Assembly: GCA_022841475.1 (NCBI GenBank)
Contig: JALHRJ010000001.1
Coordinates: forward strand, 27,430-91,429
DNA length: 64,000 nt
From: Cyclobacteriaceae bacterium
Lineage (GTDB): Bacteria > Bacteroidota > Bacteroidia > Cytophagales > Cyclobacteriaceae
Direction: 5' to 3'
Made by a program: the position numbers and the translations under genes. Positions 52,808 through 61,444 of this stretch are shown here, in pieces (within the stretch, counting starts at the first letter, position 1; every line of letters starts with the position of its first letter). Under the pieces are notes generated by a model. The model made no database searches. It saw nothing but the letters and a program-made list of their open reading frames with translations, and had not been told where the DNA came from.

Positions 52808-54313
52808 TTATTTTAAGAATTCAACCTTCAGCTCTACACGCCTGTTACGGGTACGGCCACCCGGAGTCTTGTTATCGTCTATGGGTGTAGTTTCACCATA
52901 CCCGGTTGAAGAAATTCTAAGCGGAGTAATCCCCTTTGTAATTAAATAATTAGCTACAGCATCAGCCCTGTTTTTAGATAACGTAAGGTTGGTGGCATCA
53001 GAACCAACATCATCTGTATGACCACCTATCAGCAATTTATAACTTGGGTTATCATCCAACACCTTAACAATTGCATTCAAAATCGGAAACGAAACCGGTT
53101 TAATCACCGCCCGTCCCGAGGTAAACTGAATCCCCTGAAGCGCCCTCTGAAAAAGTTGCTGTACCTCCGGCTTAATTTCCGGACATCCTTTATTTGCTTT
53201 AATCCCAGCCAGCATTGGGCACCCGTCTTCCTCATCGTTGATACCATCGCCATCCGTATCTGGAATACAACCTGTTGCATCTACCTTAACGCCTGCAGGC
53301 GTATTTGGGCACTTATCATTAGCATCTTCAACACCATCACCATCCGTATCAGGACAGCCCTTGAAAATATCCAGACCTTTCTGATTGGGACAGTTGTCTT
53401 CGGAGTCCTGAATACCATCATCATCACTATCCGGGCAACCCGCAAATCGAACAACTCCCGGAACATCCGGACACTTATCATCCTTATCCGCAACACCATC
53501 ACCATCCGTATCCGGGCAACCGTTAAACTGCGTCAGACCCGCAACATTGGGGCATGTATCAAGATAGTCAGGCACACCATCTACATCTGAATCAACAGGG
53601 CAACCATTAGAATCTACCACTGCATTAGAAGGTGTATCTGCACAATTGTCCTTTTTATCGGGCACTCCATCTTTATCTGTGTCCGTTGGTTTCTTTAGAC
53701 TAAAAATTAACCCAGCACTGTGTTGTAAGTAGAGATCATTATTACCGATTGTGACTCCATCCCAACCATCATAAAGTGGTGCATTGATAGTATTCGCAAA
53801 CTCAACACCTACGCGGTCGGTCAATTGGAATAAAATACCAACACCCAATGCTACATTCGCTTTGAACAATTTATCAGAAATTATTGCATCACTAAGTTCC
53901 GTATCCACGTTGGAGTTAATACGGGTAACCCCAATACCCCCCATTAAAAAAGGAGCAATGGCGGCATCCTCCTTAAATATATAACCATTATTGAACTTAT
54001 ATCTCAACTTTAAATTGAGCGCAAACATTTCAGCTGCCATGCCAACCGTGCGATCCGGATTATTATAGATCATTCGGTTGTAAGAAAATTTCTCCATCAA
54101 ATTAAAAGATGGGTTAATGTATTGTTGCAACGAAAAAGCCCCGCCTAATTTTAGATTATTAAATTGATAAAAGTGATGTTCGTTGCCATTTAAGTCACCA
54201 TCGTACTCATTTACAGTAGCATGAAATCCCATAGCACCTCGTTGTGCCTGCGCTTGATAAAAACTTAAGGCTAAGAAAATCAAAGCCACTAGTTTTGTAA
54301 GTCTATTATTCAT
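52808..54313 (-). CDS. OmpA-family outer-membrane protein with thrombospondin type-3 repeats
   Basis: Seen: signal peptide MNNRLTKLVALIFLALSFYQAQAQ and an N-terminal beta-barrel (about 25-215). About six calcium-binding TSP3 repeats follow (DTDGDGVADKDDKCPDVPG, DSDDDGIQDSEDNCPNQKG). The C-terminal OmpA domain (LLIGGHTDDVGSDATNLTLSKNRADAVANYLITKGI, RTRNRRVELKVEFLK) has the Asp and Arg that hold peptidoglycan. The track start is 27 bp upstream; the ATG at 54313 puts the signal peptide at the N-terminus. Role: tethers the outer membrane to the cell wall. The TSP3 region is highly repetitive and gives spurious ORFs on the other strand. Confidence 0.93.
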   Translation of the reverse strand: MNNRLTKLVALIFLALSFYQAQAQRGAMGFHATVNEYDGDLNGNEHHFYQFNNLKLGGAFSLQQYINPSFNLMEKFSYNRMIYNNPDRTVGMAAEMFALNLKLRYKFNNGYIFKEDAAIAPFLMGGIGVTRINSNVDTELSDAIISDKLFKANVALGVGILFQLTDRVGVEFANTINAPLYDGWDGVTIGNNDLYLQHSAGLIFSLKKPTDTDKDGVPDKKDNCADTPSNAVVDSNGCPVDSDVDGVPDYLDTCPNVAGLTQFNGCPDTDGDGVADKDDKCPDVPGVVRFAGCPDSDDDGIQDSEDNCPNQKGLDIFKGCPDTDGDGVEDANDKCPNTPAGVKVDATGCIPDTDGDGINDEEDGCPMLAGIKANKGCPEIKPEVQQLFQRALQGIQFTSGRAVIKPVSFPILNAIVKVLDDNPSYKLLIGGHTDDVGSDATNLTLSKNRADAVANYLITKGITPLRISSTGYGETTPIDDNKTPGGRTRNRRVELKVEFLK

Positions 54314-54417
54314 AATAGTTAGTTTGATACATTTTGACATTAGTCAATATCTGTACCATTTAGAATATTTACACAATTGACTATTTGTTTGAAAGGATTG
54401 CTGTCTTACAATCTCTC

Positions 54418-54446
54418 TATCTCATTATGTAGAATTATTTTCTCAT
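54418..54446 (+). promoter_or_regulatory. Shared 29-nt upstream element, copy 1
   Basis: TATCTCATTATGTAGAATTATTTTCTCAT, 151 bp upstream of the hydroxylase-like gene. It matches 27 of 29 positions with copy 2 at 55564-55592. Strand and function (promoter or operator) are inferred from its position before plus-strand genes. Confidence 0.45.
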
Positions 54447-54596
54447 CAGCTGATTCATCGATTCGAAGAGTTTGAACTTTCCCGTTAGTGTATATTATTC
54501 GTAGTAATATTTTCTGAAAAATGAAGAGACCTTAGTAATGGAATTAAAAGGAACAATTATTGTCGTGTGCGATACAAACGAATCAATTTTTATTCA

Positions 54597-55504
54597 ATGA
54601 GTTTAGAAGACATTTTTGGAGCCGCTAAAATTCCCCTTACCAATATATCAATCCTTCAGGCAGACACCCCTAACTTAATCATATGGGCTATTCCTGTCAT
54701 GTTCTTTTTTGTTATCCTGGAGTACGTGATATCCTACATTCAGCGTAAAGAATATTATGATGTGCGGGAGACAATCGGTTCAACGTTGGTAGGCCTTGGT
54801 AACGTTGGCATAGGTGTTTTGATCAAAACACTTCTGTTCTTCTTATTCCTGTTAGCCTACAACCTGGTTCCCTGGCGCATGGAATTAAGCTGGTGGTCAT
54901 TTATACCTTGTTACATAATTTTTGATTTTTGTAGCTATTGGGCACATCGCATCTCTCATCATTTACGGTTGTTATGGGCAACGCATGTTGCACATCATTC
55001 AGGAGAACACTACAATCTAAGTATCTCCTTCCGCCTCAGTTGGGTTCAATACGTGAAAATCATCTTCTTTATTCCCGTGGCGCTAATAGGCTTTCATCCC
55101 ATTATCATCTTCGTGACAAATCAAATAGCCATATTATTTCAGTTTTGGGTTCACACAGAATATATCCGTAGACTACACCCTGCGGTAGAATACATTTTGC
55201 CACGCCCTCTAACCATCGAGTTCATCATGGCTCACAGGTTAAATACATGAATAAGAATTTTGGGGCGACATTTATTATTTGGGATAGAATATTTAAAACA
55301 CATCAAAAAGAAGAGGAACAACCCATTTATGGGATTACACATAACATAAACCGTAGTTATGATCCAATAGAAATTAACTTTCGTGAATACGTTGATATCA
55401 TTCAAGATGTTAAAAACTCAAAAAACTGGAAAGTTGCTTTGTTCTTTATCTTTGGCGATCCCATTGACATTGATCAGTATAAGAAAAAGTTACAAATTAA
55501 ATAA
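54597..55504 (+). pseudogene. Fatty-acid hydroxylase/sterol desaturase family gene broken by a small deletion
   Basis: Seen: the first ORF (ATG 54597 to stop 55250) has membrane helices and the first two His boxes (SYWAHRISHH, WATHVAHHSGEHYN). It ends abruptly after PLTIEFIM. In another frame the family sequence continues without a gap as HGSQVKYMNKNFGATFIIWDRIFKTHQ to 55504. Family members read about IEFIFNTPSHHRVHHGSQ at this point, so roughly 31 bp (3n+1) carrying the third His box HxxHH appears to be missing. Both frameshift and loss of metal ligands predict an inactive enzyme. The parts could be expressed as two ORFs (ATGA overlap at 55247), but the catalytic site would remain incomplete. 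Assembly error is an alternative. Confidence 0.8.
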
Positions 55505-55563
55505 TTTGAAATCGCATGTCTCATTGCAATACTATTGAAAGTCATTCATTGACCTTTTCGTAT

Positions 55564-55592
55564 TATCTCAGTGTGTAGAATTATTTTCTCAT
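55564..55592 (+). promoter_or_regulatory. Shared 29-nt upstream element, copy 2
   Basis: TATCTCAGTGTGTAGAATTATTTTCTCAT, 92 bp upstream of the AI-2E-type permease gene, nearly identical to copy 1. A degenerate relative (GTGTAGACTATTATGCTCAT) lies upstream of the YihY gene on the minus strand at 61402-61421. Confidence 0.45.
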
Positions 55593-55683
55593 TCCTTCTG
55601 TGGGAAGCGCGAGGATTCCGGCTTTCAAAAGAACTTCTCTGGCATGATAATTAACCATGATACCCTCGTAAAGTCAAATCTCT

Positions 55684-56748
55684 ATGTTCGCTAAACAAGA
55701 AAGTCCGTTCCATCAAAAATTTGCCTTTATTCTAATTATACTTGCCGCACTGTGTGTGGCATTAATTTATGGTAAAGACTTAATCTTACCTGTTCTATTT
55801 TCGATTTTATTAGCGAATATATTATTGCCACTTACTAGTTTTTTTTCCAGAAAGGGATTCAATAAACCATTTTCAATCTTAATCCCTCTCCTACTCTTCA
55901 TTGTGGTTGGTCTTGGCATCGTATACTTTTTATCGAGCCAGGTCATTAATTTCATGAATGATGTGCCAGCTATAAAAGAACGGATCAATGAAGTTACTAA
56001 ATCGTTTCAATTGTGGTTTAAGGAAAGTACAAACATGACCATTTACAAACAGAATCAATACTTTAAGGATACGGTTGATGATCTAAAAGACAATGCTCCT
56101 GAATTGGTGGGATTAACTTTTGTATCACTCACGAGCATTTTAACCTATGTAGTTTTAATGCCACTCTATACCTATCTGATACTTTATTATCGAAAGGTTA
56201 TTAAAACCTTCTTGATAACAGCCTTTAAACGTGATACAGAAAATAGAGTAGCAGATATTCTTTTAGAATCAACAACTGTAGCCCAAAAATATCTTACGGG
56301 GTTATCAATAGAAACTGCACTTGTATTTACTTTAAACACAATAGGTTTTTTAATTTTAGGTATTAAGTATGCAGTCTTCCTGGCGCTTCTTGCGGCTCTT
56401 CTAAACTTAATTCCTTACGTAGGCATGTTGGTAGCCAATGTGCTGTGTATGCTCATTACGCTGGTAAGTTCACCCGAACCCACCAAAGTACTTTGGGTAG
56501 GTGCAATTCTGGCGATTGTACAACTATTAGATAATAATGTTGGCATGCCCTTAATTGTTGGAAATCAGGTAAGAATCAACGCATTGGTAACGGTGATTGG
56601 GGTTTTAGTGGGCGGTGCGTTATGCGGGATACCGGGTATGTTTCTGGCCATCCCCGGACTAGCTGTTCTTAAAGTCATCTTTGATAAAGTGCCCGATCTT
56701 GAAGCGTGGGGGATCCTGCTTGGAGATAATACAGAGGAGAAAACGTAG
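55684..56748 (+). CDS. AI-2E/PerM-family membrane permease
   Basis: Seen: 354 aa with seven to eight helices. There is an N-terminal pair (FAFILIILAALCVALIYG, LILPVLFSILLANILLPLTSFF), a ~90-residue soluble stretch (VINFMNDVPAIKERINEVTKSFQLWF), and the family core KYAVFLALLAALLNLIPYVGMLVANVLCMLITLV and DNNVGMPLIVGNQVRINALVTVIGVLVGGALCGIPGMFLAIP. Family: AI-2E transporters (UPF0118). Substrates range from autoinducer-2 export to sodium/proton exchange, so none is assigned. It starts a plus-strand unit that continues with the holin-like gene 71 bp later. Confidence 0.92.
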   Translation: MFAKQESPFHQKFAFILIILAALCVALIYGKDLILPVLFSILLANILLPLTSFFSRKGFNKPFSILIPLLLFIVVGLGIVYFLSSQVINFMNDVPAIKERINEVTKSFQLWFKESTNMTIYKQNQYFKDTVDDLKDNAPELVGLTFVSLTSILTYVVLMPLYTYLILYYRKVIKTFLITAFKRDTENRVADILLESTTVAQKYLTGLSIETALVFTLNTIGFLILGIKYAVFLALLAALLNLIPYVGMLVANVLCMLITLVSSPEPTKVLWVGAILAIVQLLDNNVGMPLIVGNQVRINALVTVIGVLVGGALCGIPGMFLAIPGLAVLKVIFDKVPDLEAWGILLGDNTEEKT

Positions 56749-56819
56749 TGTTAAAGTATGATAATTAATTTAATCACGTATAAACAATATTTTGAAGTAA
56801 CATTTTAAAACAAATATTT

Positions 56820-57167
56820 ATGAGTCAAGAAAATAATAGCGCAGAAAATATAGCTAATACAGCTGTAGAACTTGTTGAGTCGTATCGAGATCTTGTGGCT
56901 CTAAAAGTCACGGAGCACACTTCGCTCGGGATTTCGGTAAGTATAATTGGAATTTTGTCTTTAATGATAGCCGTTTTTGTTTTCCTGTTTGTTGGATTAG
57001 GGGCCGCTTGGTGGCTTGGCGAATATTATCAGGATATGAAAATAGGATTTTTTATAATGGGTGGAATTTACACAGTTCTGTTTGGAATTATATTGGCTAC
57101 TTCCGAAAAAATATGGGTGCCTAAAATCAGAAATTTAATTATCAAAAAAATATATGACAAAGATTAA
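56820..57167 (+). CDS. Phage-holin-like (Phage_holin_3_6/YqjE-type) membrane protein
   Basis: Seen: 115 aa. A soluble start (AENIANTAVELVESYRDLVALKVTEHTSLGISVS) leads into two helices (IIGILSLMIAVFVFLFVGLGAAWWLG and IGFFIMGGIYTVLFGIILATS), then a basic tail. Family: YqjE/holin-superfamily proteins, in chromosomes usually paired with YqjD/YtxH-type stress proteins and not with phage lysis. It overlaps the next gene by 14 bp. No phage genes are nearby. Confidence 0.8.
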   Translation: MSQENNSAENIANTAVELVESYRDLVALKVTEHTSLGISVSIIGILSLMIAVFVFLFVGLGAAWWLGEYYQDMKIGFFIMGGIYTVLFGIILATSEKIWVPKIRNLIIKKIYDKD

Positions 57168-57522
57168 TAATTACGAGGAATTACTAGCCGAAAGAAAACG
57201 CGTTGAAGCCAATATAGTCGAACAGCGACTAACTCTAAAGGCAGGACTTCAGGATATAAAGGAAAAACTACAACCTTTCATGTATCTGTTACCCATTCTC
57301 AATATCTTTAAAAAGAATGATACTAATCACTCGCTCATGAGTGCCGCAACATCGGTGGGGATTGATCTATTTGTTGGTCAAAAGCTTCTTTCGAAGGCAG
57401 GGTGGTTTACCCGGCTATTTGTACCCATGATTCTTAAAGGGGTCTCTTCCATAATGATGCGAAATAAAAAAAAATCAAGTAGTGATGAATCTCTGGTTGA
57501 TGCCAGGCTACGTGAAAATTAA
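57154..57522 (+). CDS. Hypothetical protein paired with the holin-like gene
   Basis: Seen: 122 aa. The N-terminal half is charged and helical (NYEELLAERKRVEANIVEQRLTLKAGLQDIKEKLQPF), the second half weakly hydrophobic (MSAATSVGIDLFVGQKLLSKAGWFTRLFVPMILKGVSSIMM), and it ends KKKSSSDESLVDARLREN. It overlaps the holin-like gene by 14 bp, a pairing that in other genomes is the YqjE/YqjK-type arrangement. No enzyme motif seen. Probably an envelope stress accessory protein. Confidence 0.65.
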   Translation: MTKINNYEELLAERKRVEANIVEQRLTLKAGLQDIKEKLQPFMYLLPILNIFKKNDTNHSLMSAATSVGIDLFVGQKLLSKAGWFTRLFVPMILKGVSSIMMRNKKKSSSDESLVDARLREN

Positions 57523-57735
57523 TTTGAATACAGGCATCTTGTAATAAATCGTTTCTGCACGATGAGTGTCCATATTCTCACAAAGTACCTGTCCCTGATT
57601 CAGATCGAGTAACTCAAATCTGTACTGCGTGCGCCCGTGAAGCTTGCGAAAAATATCACCTGGCTTTAAAAAACTAGCCAGTTGTTCTACACAATTTACG
57701 ATCTTATTATCTATTATTTCGGTGCGTGGTTTCAT
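57508..57735 (-). CDS. Small hypothetical protein (75 aa)
   Basis: Seen: MKPRTEIIDNKIVNCVEQLASFLKPGDIFRKLHGRTQYRFELLDLNQGQVLCENMDTHRAETIYYKMPVFKLIFT. The mixed soluble composition with strand-like segments (YRFELLDLN, VLCENMD) resembles a small SH3-like or beta-barrel fold, but I do not recognise the family. It lies 12 bp downstream of the mlaD-like gene on the same strand and overlaps the convergent gene by 15 bp. Its position at the end of the MlaFED unit supports a real gene. Confidence 0.5.
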   Translation of the reverse strand: MKPRTEIIDNKIVNCVEQLASFLKPGDIFRKLHGRTQYRFELLDLNQGQVLCENMDTHRAETIYYKMPVFKLIFT

Positions 57736-57747
57736 GAGAAATATAAT

Positions 57748-58728
57748 TTATAATTTCTTAGCTTTTTCTTCAGCCTTTTTCTGTTTTCTAAAATATCCCC
57801 TCAGCAAAAAGTTATGCTGTAACGCTTCCATATTATCATCAAGTTTAATAGAGGCAGCAGCAGCATTATCCATAGTACCACGTAATTTTTGTGCAAAGAC
57901 AGTGTCTGCGAGTAAAACACCAACTGCGTTTTCGTTGCTATTTATTTTTGCAATTATGCGCTGAAGGTCCTCCGACATGGATTTGGAGTTTTTACCCACT
58001 TGTGCAATGTTTTGTAATGTACTTTCAAACGTAACCGCATACGTAGTATCATTGATTAATTTGGAAATAAGGCCATCTCCGTAATTTATTTCATTCATTA
58101 TTCTCTTAGCATCTTCGGAAATCCGGTCCGTATTTTCTCCGGTTGCTTTCAATGCCAACATGGTCTTTCGTAGGTCCATTGCAATCGGACCATCCCTTAA
58201 TAGTTCACCAAAAACTCCTTCCCCTTTATTAAGCCTTTCGGAAATTAATTTTATATCATTTGAAATTGAACGAGCATTTACACCCACCTCCTTGGCAATA
58301 TTGAATAGTTCCTGCGTATCGGTAGGTGAAAGTGCATTAATGGTGTCATTATCCTGAATAATTTTGGCCTCCGATCCAGGTCTGATTACCACAATTTTAC
58401 TCCCTACCAGGCCATCTGAACCCACATAGGCAGTAGCATCTTTTTTGATAAATTCATTTTGTTTGTCTTTCAATGAAAAGCTAACAACCACTTTTCCTTC
58501 GGACACAATTTGAACTCTTTTTACAGTACCAATCTTTACCCCGGACAGCCACACGTTATCACCCTCTTTAAGGCCCTCCACATTTTTAAAAATTGCTGAT
58601 ACCGTAAAAGTTTTATTAAACATATTACCCTCTCGTCCCATATAGAATACGGACCCTAAAAATATTACGATGCCACCAACGACAAATGCCCCTAGTTTGA
58701 TATTTCTTTTTACATCTGAATTTTCCAT
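57748..58728 (-). CDS. MlaD-family (MCE-domain) substrate-binding protein
   Basis: Seen: MENSDVKRNIKLGAFVVGGIVIFLGSVFYMGREGNMFNKTFTVSAIFKNVEGLKEGDNVWLSGVKIGTVKRVQI, that is, one N-terminal helix and the MCE domain with the signature GLKEGDxVxLxGVxIGxV. A long helical region follows (about 160-310) with repeated SxDxxRI elements (TDRISEDAKRIMNEI, SKSMSEDLQRIIAKI). The track start at 58815 adds 29 unrelated residues that run back into the ATPase gene, so I take the ATG at 58728. Role: shuttles phospholipid between membranes with the MlaE and MlaF proteins encoded just upstream. Confidence 0.9.
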   Translation of the reverse strand: MENSDVKRNIKLGAFVVGGIVIFLGSVFYMGREGNMFNKTFTVSAIFKNVEGLKEGDNVWLSGVKIGTVKRVQIVSEGKVVVSFSLKDKQNEFIKKDATAYVGSDGLVGSKIVVIRPGSEAKIIQDNDTINALSPTDTQELFNIAKEVGVNARSISNDIKLISERLNKGEGVFGELLRDGPIAMDLRKTMLALKATGENTDRISEDAKRIMNEINYGDGLISKLINDTTYAVTFESTLQNIAQVGKNSKSMSEDLQRIIAKINSNENAVGVLLADTVFAQKLRGTMDNAAAASIKLDDNMEALQHNFLLRGYFRKQKKAEEKAKKL

Positions 58729-58729
58729 A

Positions 58730-59506
58730 CTAATAATTAAAAAAGTGCTTAAGATTACTATCATTGGCTGCTTCCAGCTCTTCAAATGTGCCTTCCAGTT
58801 TGCTTTCACCATCAATCAATGCAACAACACGATCGGACACCTGCCTGGCGCAGCTTACGTCATGTGTAATAATAATTGATGCTGTGTGGTATTGATCACG
58901 AACCTGAAGTATCAGTTCATTGATTTCCTCGGAAGTTTGAGGATCAAGACCCGAAGTTGGTTCATCATACAACATAATCTTAGGTTTTAGAATTAAGGTT
59001 CGGGCGATACCAATCCTCTTTTTCATTCCTCCAGATAATTCATCCGGTCGCTGGTCTATGGCACGTTCCAATCCTACCTCCTTTAATGACGTCATCACAA
59101 TTTCATCTAATTGGTCCCGATCATAGATGCCCAAATTACGCTTAAGCGGAAATTCAAGATTCTGGCGAACCGTCATAGAGTCATAGAGCGCACTACCCTG
59201 AAAAGAAAAACCGACCTGAAGCCGCAACTCTATAAGTTTTTTGGCTGATAAAGAAGATACATCGTAACCCAAAACCTGAATATCCCCTTCGTCTGCTCTA
59301 AGCAAACCAACCATACACTTTATCAATACTGATTTACCACTACCCGATCTGCCAAGCACTGCCAGATTCTCCCGTTCATACAAATCAAGATTTACATTGT
59401 TCAGCACAACGCGATCATTAAAACTCTTTTTGAGATTTTTGATCTCCACCACCTTGGTCAGTGATGACGGCACTCCTGTTGTATGATTTGTTGTCAGGGT
59501 TACCAT
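58730..59506 (-). CDS. MlaF-like ABC transporter ATPase
   Basis: Seen: Walker A GRSGSGKSVLIKCM, Q-loop FSFQGSALYDSMTVRQN (typical of the Mla group), signature ELSGGMKKRIGIARTL, Walker B KIMLYDEPTSGLDPQTS and the H-loop IIITHDVSCARQVSDRV. 258 aa. Family: energises the MlaFED phospholipid transporter at the inner membrane. It starts in a 1-bp overlap with mlaE and leaves a 1-bp gap to mlaD, so the three genes are one operon (mlaE-mlaF-mlaD order). Confidence 0.93.
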   Translation of the reverse strand: MVTLTTNHTTGVPSSLTKVVEIKNLKKSFNDRVVLNNVNLDLYERENLAVLGRSGSGKSVLIKCMVGLLRADEGDIQVLGYDVSSLSAKKLIELRLQVGFSFQGSALYDSMTVRQNLEFPLKRNLGIYDRDQLDEIVMTSLKEVGLERAIDQRPDELSGGMKKRIGIARTLILKPKIMLYDEPTSGLDPQTSEEINELILQVRDQYHTASIIITHDVSCARQVSDRVVALIDGESKLEGTFEELEAANDSNLKHFFNY

Positions 59507-60258
59507 TAGCGAACCAAATTCAAAAATTGGAGCATAATTAAATCAATTATAAAAATGAACGTCATGGATGCCACCACAGCTATGTTTGCAGCTTTGCCAA
59601 CACCAATCGTTCCATTATCGGAATTATAACCCGAATAGCAACTGATAATACCAATGGCAAAACCAAATAAGGCAGCTTTTATCATAGACGAAAAGACATC
59701 CAGATAAGTGATGGATGTAGAAACTTCATTGATATACAACTGGAACCCGGAATCACTAAAGGAATTTACCATGATAAACGAACCCATAAGGGCTACCCCA
59801 TCTGCATATATAACCAAGAGCGGCAACATCAAGGTAGAGGCTACTACGCGCGTAACCACTAAATACGAAAAAGGTCTCGTTCCCGATACTTCCATAGCAT
59901 CAATCTGTTCTGTTACTTTCATGCTCCCCAACTCAGCACCCATATTTGAACCTAGTTTACCGGCACATATTAATCCTGTAATTAATGGACCCAACGATCG
60001 CACAACGGCCTGCGAAACCAATGAAGGCAGCCAGGATTCCGCGCCAAACGATGCTAACGATGGCTGAGACTGCTTTGTAAAAACTATACCCGCAAGAAAA
60101 GAGGTGAATGTTACCAGAAACAAAGATTTGTTCCCGATAGCAAAACACTGATTTAAAATCTCTCGTCCTTCATAGGGTGGAGAAAATGTTGTTTTGAAAA
60201 ATTCTATAATAAATTTATAAATGCTGGCTACATCAATTAGCGCCTTCTTTATCGTCAT
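59506..60258 (-). CDS. MlaE-like ABC transporter permease
   Basis: Seen: 250 aa with five to six helices. The family core is FAIGNKSLFLVTFTSFLAGIVFTKQSQPSLASFGAESWLPSLVSQAVVRSLGPLITGLICAGKLGSNMGAELGSMKVTEQIDAMEVSGTRPFSYLVVTRVVA, with the GAELGSMKVTEQIDAM motif. Then KAALFGFAIGIISCYSGYNSDNGTIGVGKAANIAVVASM. Role: membrane component of the phospholipid-trafficking MlaFED complex. First gene of the unit. Confidence 0.93.
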   Translation of the reverse strand: MTIKKALIDVASIYKFIIEFFKTTFSPPYEGREILNQCFAIGNKSLFLVTFTSFLAGIVFTKQSQPSLASFGAESWLPSLVSQAVVRSLGPLITGLICAGKLGSNMGAELGSMKVTEQIDAMEVSGTRPFSYLVVTRVVASTLMLPLLVIYADGVALMGSFIMVNSFSDSGFQLYINEVSTSITYLDVFSSMIKAALFGFAIGIISCYSGYNSDNGTIGVGKAANIAVVASMTFIFIIDLIMLQFLNLVR

Positions 60259-60356
60259 ACTTCACTTTGATGCACCCAGTAAGAAAATTTATGCCAGAAA
60301 AGATGCCTCGTCTGCATAGACTAAAACTAGTTGTAGCGTGGTAAGAGAAACAATTG

Positions 60357-61313
60357 TTATGCTTTAGTGTGGATTTTTTTTCCCACTGCTTGCTTTCTAG
60401 ACTTATCCGTAGACACGGCAACCGCGGTGGGTTTGGGTTTTCCACCATGCTTACCTATGTATACTTGTGTAAACTCAGCTCCAAACAAAAGAATCATCCC
60501 GGCATAGGAAACCCACAGCATAATTAGAATGATTGAACCTGCGGCTCCGTAAGTAGAACTAAAGTCGCTTTGGCCGAAATAAAAACCCAGAACAAACTTA
60601 GTGATAACAAATAATATCGAAGTTAGGAAAGCTCCTGGCCACACATCTTTCCATCCGATCTTTACATCTGGCAAATATTTATAGATGGAAGCAAAAAGGA
60701 AGGTTATTACGGCAAGGGAAATTATAATATCCAAGGCACTAAAAATAAAATTAAGAGACTCCGATAAATGCAATGATACCCAGGTACTGATTGCGCTTAG
60801 GCCTGCCGATAGCACCAACGATACCAGGAGTAAAAATCCTACAACAAGTATCAACCCAAAGGAAAAAACCCGGTCACGAATAAGTTCGAGTATTTTATGC
60901 TTTGTTTTAACTTTTGGCTCTACCTTCCAAATTTTATTCAGCATTTGTTGTAACTGATAAAATACTCCGGTAGCTCCAAAAAGTAGAGTGGCAACTCCAA
61001 TTATCGATGAAATGATAGAGCCTTCTGTCTCACTTGCCATCTTGACAATCGATTCAATGTCCTTGGCGGTGTCTCCGCCCATTACTTGTTGAATCTGCCC
61101 TGTAATCTGATTTGTTATATCTTGCTTATCATAAAAATATGCTGCCATATTTATTATAATAATTAGTAGGCCTGGTAAGGAGAAGATTGTGTAATACGCG
61201 ATGATAACACTATTATTAAATGGTTCCCGGTCAATCCATTGTTTAAATGTTTGTTTAAGTAAAACACCAAATTCACGTAGGTGGTGGATAGAATTCAAAT
61301 AAGAAAGATTCAT
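60357..61313 (-). CDS. YihY/BrkB-family membrane protein
   Basis: Seen: 318 aa with six helices. Motifs: FNNSVIIAYYTIFSLPGLLIIIINMAAYFY (the family's AAxxTxFxxxP-like start), FGATGVFYQLQQMLNKIWKV, YKYLPDVKIGWKDVWPGAFLTSILFVITKFVLGFYFGQSDFSSTYGAAGSIILIMLWVSYAGMILLFGAEFTQVY. The C-terminus is basic (PKPTAVAVSTDKSRKQAVGKKIHTKA). Once mis-assigned as RNase BN, the family is now thought to be transporters of unknown substrate. A degenerate relative of the shared 29-nt element lies ~90-110 bp upstream. Confidence 0.93.
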   Translation of the reverse strand: MNLSYLNSIHHLREFGVLLKQTFKQWIDREPFNNSVIIAYYTIFSLPGLLIIIINMAAYFYDKQDITNQITGQIQQVMGGDTAKDIESIVKMASETEGSIISSIIGVATLLFGATGVFYQLQQMLNKIWKVEPKVKTKHKILELIRDRVFSFGLILVVGFLLLVSLVLSAGLSAISTWVSLHLSESLNFIFSALDIIISLAVITFLFASIYKYLPDVKIGWKDVWPGAFLTSILFVITKFVLGFYFGQSDFSSTYGAAGSIILIMLWVSYAGMILLFGAEFTQVYIGKHGGKPKPTAVAVSTDKSRKQAVGKKIHTKA

Positions 61314-61401
61314 GGATATGTGTAGTCGTGTGCTTACCTCAATAGTCGGACCACTTTACCTTATAGTCATTATTCAATAAGGTTTTGCAATCCTCTTTGG
61401 G

Positions 61402-61421
61402 ATGAGCATAATAGTCTACAC
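61402..61421 (-). promoter_or_regulatory. Possible degenerate copy of the shared upstream element
   Basis: On the minus strand GTGTAGACTATTATGCTCAT keeps GTGTAGA and CTCAT, with the same 8-nt spacing as the two strong copies, upstream of the YihY gene. The spacer is only partly conserved. Confidence 0.25.
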
Positions 61422-61444
61422 TTCGTGCAGTCTGAATACACTAC

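Noticed and set aside
53018-53590. 190-aa plus-strand ORF opposite the OmpA-family gene.
   Set aside because: It is an antisense shadow of the repetitive TSP3 calcium-binding region; its Ile/Thr/Arg-rich repeats mirror the Asp-rich repeats on the coding strand.
56820-57167. Prophage remnant because of a holin-like gene.
   Set aside because: No lysin, tail, capsid or integrase genes are nearby. Chromosomal YqjE/holin-superfamily proteins are common beside stress genes.
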